Below are positions 3,524 to 6,472 of a DNA stretch of 6,472 nucleotides, one piece after another. Numbering within the stretch: the first letter of the stretch is position 1; each line of letters opens with the position of its first letter. Source of the stretch: SVFI01 sp045643145 (GTDB lineage Bacteria > Bacillota > Clostridia > Lachnospirales > Lachnospiraceae); contig JAZUKG010000172.1 of NCBI GenBank assembly GCA_045643145.1, positions 1 through 6,472 of the forward strand, written 5' to 3'. The notes under the pieces were generated by a model. That model was given only the letters and a program-made list of their open reading frames with translations, ran no database searches and had not been told where the DNA came from. Both the position numbers and the translations under genes were made by a program.

Positions 3524-6472
3524 GCTGCAAAGAAGAAAATTGTTAAGAGTGTTTCAGTTGCAAAGACCGCTACTGTAGAAGTAGGCAAGAGCGCAACAGT
3601 TAAAGCAACAGTTAAGGCGACTAAGAAAGTAGCCGCTAAAGACTTAAGAGTAACAGCTAAGTCTTCTGACAAGGCAGTTGCTACTGTTAAAGTAGCAAAG
3701 AAACCAGCTAAGAAGGCAGCAAAGGGTGTTTCTCAGCTCAAGATTACAGGTGTGAAGGCAGGTACTGCAAAGATCACTGTAACAGCGAAAAATGTAAACA
3801 AAAAAGGTAAAGCAGTTAAGAAGACAATTACTGTAACAGTTAAGGGTGCAGCAGCTCCAGCACCAAGTGCTAGTGCAGCTCCTTCAGCAGCACCTTCAGT
3901 AGCACCTTCAGCAAATCCTAATGAAATTGCAGTTGAAAGTGTACAGGCTACTATCGAACCAGCCGGCGCAATCAGCGTAGGCGGCGGAGCTCAGATTGTT
4001 GCTTCAGTTCTTCCATCAAATGCTACAAATCAAACACTTACATACACATCAAGTGATCCTACAGTAGCTACAGTTAATACAGCTGGTGCAGTTGTTGGTC
4101 AGAAGCCAGGAACAGCAAAGATTACAGTTGCTTCTGCAAATGGAAAGACAGCTGAAGTTAATGTTACAGTTGTAGCAGTTGCTGTTACAGGTGTTTCGTT
4201 AGATAAAGAAGCAGTAGAACTTACAGTTACAGGTACTACTACATTAAATGCAACAGTAATCCCTGCAGCTGCGTCAAACAAGAACATCAAGTGGTCTTCA
4301 GATGATGAAACAATCGCAAAGGTTGATCAGGATGGAAAGATTACTGGTTATGCAGCTGGTACTACAACAATTAAGGCAACAACTGAAGAAGGCGGAAAAG
4401 TTGCAGTATGTACTGTTACAGTTAAGGCTGAATCAATTGTAGCCGATGGAGCTTCAATCGAAGTAACAAACCCATATATAGACAACACAGATTTCACATA
4501 TGAAAATACTGTATTAACAGGTTCTGATATGGACGTTCGTGTTCGTGTAATGAATGCTGGAAAACCAGTTGGTAATGCATTAGTTAACCTTTCAATGGAA
4601 GGTATTCATGGTTCATCATCATATTCAGAAGATGAATTTGAAATCCGTGAAGAAAATGTTACAACAGACAGCGATGGTTATGCAAACTTTGTAATTGGTA
4701 TGACTGCAGATGCAAAGAAGGATCCGGCTTATGAAAAACCGGCTGTTTGTGGTTTGTACCAGAGTTATAAATTAACAGCTTCTATTTCTAAGGTTAATAC
4801 AGAGGTTGCAGATGTTCAGTTACCAGTTCGTTTTGCATCAATCTATGTACCTGGTATCGATGTAGTAAATGATCCAGTTGAATCACTTCAGTATGAAGGT
4901 TCTCATGGTGGTTTATACACATCAGAGATTATTAATGGTGAAAAGACAGTTGAATTTGTAACAAGTAACATGAGAAGTCACGCAGCTGATAATGTTGATA
5001 ATTCAGTTGTTATGGATGTAACACCATCTATTATTTTACCTGCATTAGTTGGTGAAGAACATAGAGATAACTGGGAAGTTAAATTCCCATATAATAATCA
5101 GAGTGGTATTTCAGGTTCATATTCTGTATATAATGATGCAACAAATGAAACTACCACTACAGAAATTTTAAATGTACCAGCTGGTCTTCAGTATTTAACA
5201 GTATATTTAAATAAATTATTGTTATCTGATTATACAGCAATGTATGTAGACTTGTATGAAGGCGGAGTTTGTATTGATTCTAAAGAATATACAAGCGAAG
5301 TAAACGGAACACAGACTGTTCAGGTAGCTAAATCAACAAACTCAGAATGTAGATTAGTTATTTCTATCGTTTCAGAGGGTCAGGTTGATGCTTCTAATGA
5401 AGGATACGAAATTACAAAGGTTGTTGGTAAGTGGGCAAATAAGGTTGTTTATTTCCCTGAAATTGTTTCTCTTATGAATACAGTTACATGGACTAATGTT
5501 ACTGATGATTTAGTATATGAAACACATGCAATGCCATATAGCAAAGCAAAAGAATATATTAACAGTTCAAATACTTACAATAATGAAGAAAGTTATTCAT
5601 ATAGCTATAAGGTTCCTTCATTCCCATTTGTAGGTAATGCAGTAATCGACGTAAAGAATAAAGTAACTAACAATGTAGATGCTCGTTTTGTATACCCGAC
5701 AGAAAATCAAATAGAATCTGGCGACTATATTAATAAAAATGACTTAGTAGCTAAATATGTAGATGGATATGCAACACAGGCAACAAACGAAGAAGCAGAT
5801 GCAAAAGTAGGTACAATTACTGTTAATGATAAACAGCAGGCTGTTATTGATTCTCAGGATACTGGATATACAGCTATCAAAGCTGATATCAAGATTAGAG
5901 GACTTAAATCTAAAGAATTAAATAACCAGAATGGTGGAGAACAGTATTCATATGTTCAGTGGTCTCCACTTCCTAATGCTGACGAAGTTACAGAAGTTCC
6001 AGATTTCTATGCAATCGAAAGTCAGAAGGTAACAGTTATTGCACAGTTAAAAGACCGTGGTTCAAAGAAAGATGTATCACAGGCTGGTGCACAGATTGAT
6101 TTCTTTAGTGATGATGATTTACATATCAAGAATATTAACCAGAAGGTTGGTAATGGTGATGTTGCGGTTGTATCACTTGCTTCTACAGTAACTGATGCTA
6201 AAGGTCAGGTTAAACTTGAACTTAGAGGACCAGCAATGGCTTATATTGAGGGTCTTACAGCAGAATCACCAAATTACAATGTAGAATTAATTATTAAAGA
6301 TCAGAGAATGACAAAAGCTAATATTTATTGGGCAGACTTAGGTCTTGAATTTACCGATTCTACCCATGTATATGATGCTAATCGTGATGATAAGATTGAT
6401 TTTTCAGATGAAGCAGTAGTTCCACATACAACAACAAACTTCGAAAATATTGGTGCTGATATTGCAGTTGTA
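3419..6472 (+). CDS. Large exported surface protein with Big_2 Ig-like domains, S-layer-like (3' end outside window)
   Basis: The frame is open from ATG 3419 to the last base: 1018 codons and no stop. Order: Sec signal peptide (1-35); Lys/Ala-rich beta domain (38-143); Ala/Pro/Ser linker (144-168); two Big_2-type Ig-like domains (171-253 and 254-337); a segment (~341-475) with an Ig-like filler pattern (GKPVGNALVNLSM, then TTDSDGYANFVIG); a beta-rich stretch (~476-860) I cannot assign; a second filler-like segment (~866-960, with TVTDAKGQVKLEL); and an EF-hand-like loop (986-997). It is presumably a cell-wall or S-layer protein, since Big_2 domains are common in Gram-positive surface proteins and adhesins. 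No SLH, LPXTG or cell-wall-binding module is seen, but the C-terminus is missing. Codon choice is narrow: its 14 Arg codons are 7 CGT and 7 AGA, CAA is used only twice for Gln, and ACA, GCA and GTT dominate. This differs from the upstream genes and suggests high expression. A strong ribosome binding site and its own promoter region agree. S-layer identity is inference. Confidence 0.85.
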   Translation, partial: MKSVTKKFNKALTLLLAFAMVITSITVTSPVTAQAAAKKKIVKSVSVAKTATVEVGKSATVKATVKATKKVAAKDLRVTAKSSDKAVATVKVAKKPAKKAAKGVSQLKITGVKAGTAKITVTAKNVNKKGKAVKKTITVTVKGAAAPAPSASAAPSAAPSVAPSANPNEIAVESVQATIEPAGAISVGGGAQIVASVLPSNATNQTLTYTSSDPTVATVNTAGAVVGQKPGTAKITVASANGKTAEVNVTVVAVAVTGVSLDKEAVELTVTGTTTLNATVIPAAASNKNIKWSSDDETIAKVDQDGKITGYAAGTTTIKATTEEGGKVAVCTVTVKAESIVADGASIEVTNPYIDNTDFTYENTVLTGSDMDVRVRVMNAGKPVGNALVNLSMEGIHGSSSYSEDEFEIREENVTTDSDGYANFVIGMTADAKKDPAYEKPAVCGLYQSYKLTASISKVNTEVADVQLPVRFASIYVPGIDVVNDPVESLQYEGSHGGLYTSEIINGEKTVEFVTSNMRSHAADNVDNSVVMDVTPSIILPALVGEEHRDNWEVKFPYNNQSGISGSYSVYNDATNETTTTEILNVPAGLQYLTVYLNKLLLSDYTAMYVDLYEGGVCIDSKEYTSEVNGTQTVQVAKSTNSECRLVISIVSEGQVDASNEGYEITKVVGKWANKVVYFPEIVSLMNTVTWTNVTDDLVYETHAMPYSKAKEYINSSNTYNNEESYSYSYKVPSFPFVGNAVIDVKNKVTNNVDARFVYPTENQIESGDYINKNDLVAKYVDGYATQATNEEADAKVGTITVNDKQQAVIDSQDTGYTAIKADIKIRGLKSKELNNQNGGEQYSYVQWSPLPNADEVTEVPDFYAIESQKVTVIAQLKDRGSKKDVSQAGAQIDFFSDDDLHIKNINQKVGNGDVAVVSLASTVTDAKGQVKLELRGPAMAYIEGLTAESPNYNVELIIKDQRMTKANIYWADLGLEFTDSTHVYDANRDDKIDFSDEAVVPHTTTNFENIGADIAVV
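3530..3847 (+). other. Lysine/alanine-rich N-terminal domain of the mature surface protein
   Basis: Residues 38-143 contain 29 lysines (about 27%), one Arg and only three acidic residues, so the mature N-terminus is strongly basic. Its layout is Big_2-like: SVSVAKTATVEVGKSATVKATV, then SSDKAVATVKV, then ITGVKAGTAKITVTA and a final ITVTV strand. A KKPAKKAAK stretch sits where the loop between strands would be. Binding to anionic wall polymers such as teichoic acids is plausible but inferred. Confidence 0.7.
3848..3922 (+). other. Ala/Pro/Ser linker
   Basis: Residues 144-168 are almost only Ala, Pro and Ser, in an irregular APSA-type pattern (PSASAAPSAAPSVAPSANP). This is a flexible low-complexity spacer separating the basic domain from the Big_2 pair. 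Confidence 0.8.
3929..4429 (+). other. Tandem pair of Big_2 bacterial Ig-like domains
   Basis: Repeat one (residues 171-253) and repeat two (254-337) share the Big_2 order: an opening V-x-S/GVSL-type strand, a central TYTSSDPTVATVN or IKWSSDDETIAKVD strand pair, then G-x-V-V-G-Q-K-P-G-T-A-K-I-T-V or G-K-I-T-G-Y-A-A-G-T-T-T-I-K-A, and a closing V-T-V strand. The copies differ clearly at both protein and DNA level, so this is not a recent duplication. Confidence 0.82.
6374..6409 (+). other. EF-hand / dockerin-like calcium-binding loop
   Basis: Residues 986-997 read DANRDDKIDFSD. Asp, Asn, Asp, Asp and Asp stand at loop positions 1, 3, 5, 9 and 12, with Ile at position 8, as in a canonical EF-hand or dockerin loop. 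A Glu follows at 998. A dockerin would need a second such loop about 20 or more residues later. The window ends 21 residues after this one and shows no second loop. Confidence 0.55.

Noticed and set aside
4099..4290. 63-residue minus-strand frame in the Big_2 region
   Set aside because: It is a shadow of the Thr/Val/Ala codon pattern (ACA, GTT, GCA) on the opposite strand, producing a low-complexity T/V/A peptide.

Overview
The window looks like a chromosomal segment from a low-to-moderate GC Gram-positive anaerobe, most likely a gut or rumen member of the Lachnospiraceae (Clostridia). This is an inference. It rests on strong AGGAGG-type ribosome binding sites, the combination of a cytosolic GH43 glycosidase with a FliB-type lysine N-methylase, the Ala/Pro/Ser linkers and Big_2 domains of the exported protein, and very AT-rich intergenic DNA. 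All genes run on the + strand. I see no RNA genes, CRISPR array, insertion sequence or attachment site.

Layout: (1) positions 1-599 hold the 3' end of a glycerol kinase gene (glpK), about 198 codons. (2) After a 31-base gap with a ribosome binding site comes a complete 445-residue glycoside hydrolase family 43 protein (631-1968). It has an N-terminal degenerate bacterial Ig-like domain and no signal peptide. (3) A 15-bp stem-loop (2004-2039) followed by a short T-rich run looks like an intrinsic terminator. (4) Next is a complete flagellin lysine-N-methylase-like gene (fliB family, 2069-3121) with its cysteine-rich N-terminus. (5) A 297-base AT-rich intergenic region (3122-3418) carries A-tracts, a plausible sigma-A promoter, an AU-rich leader hairpin and a very strong ribosome binding site. 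(6) The rest (3419-6472, running off the end) is one open reading frame of at least 1018 codons. It encodes a Sec-exported surface protein: signal peptide, an extremely lysine-rich beta domain, an Ala/Pro/Ser linker, two Big_2 domains, a long beta-rich part I do not recognise, and a calcium-binding EF-hand/dockerin-like loop near the window's end.

How they fit together: glpK and the GH43 gene may be co-transcribed and both concern carbon metabolism, though no direct substrate link is visible. The large surface gene appears to be a separate, highly expressed unit. It has its own promoter and optimal ribosome binding site, and its codon choice is much narrower than its neighbours' (only CGT and AGA for Arg, almost only CAG for Gln), as expected for an abundant S-layer-type or cell-wall protein. 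The most thought-provoking point is that a protein-lysine methylase gene lies directly upstream of a gene whose exported N-terminus is about 27% lysine. No flagellin is visible in the window.
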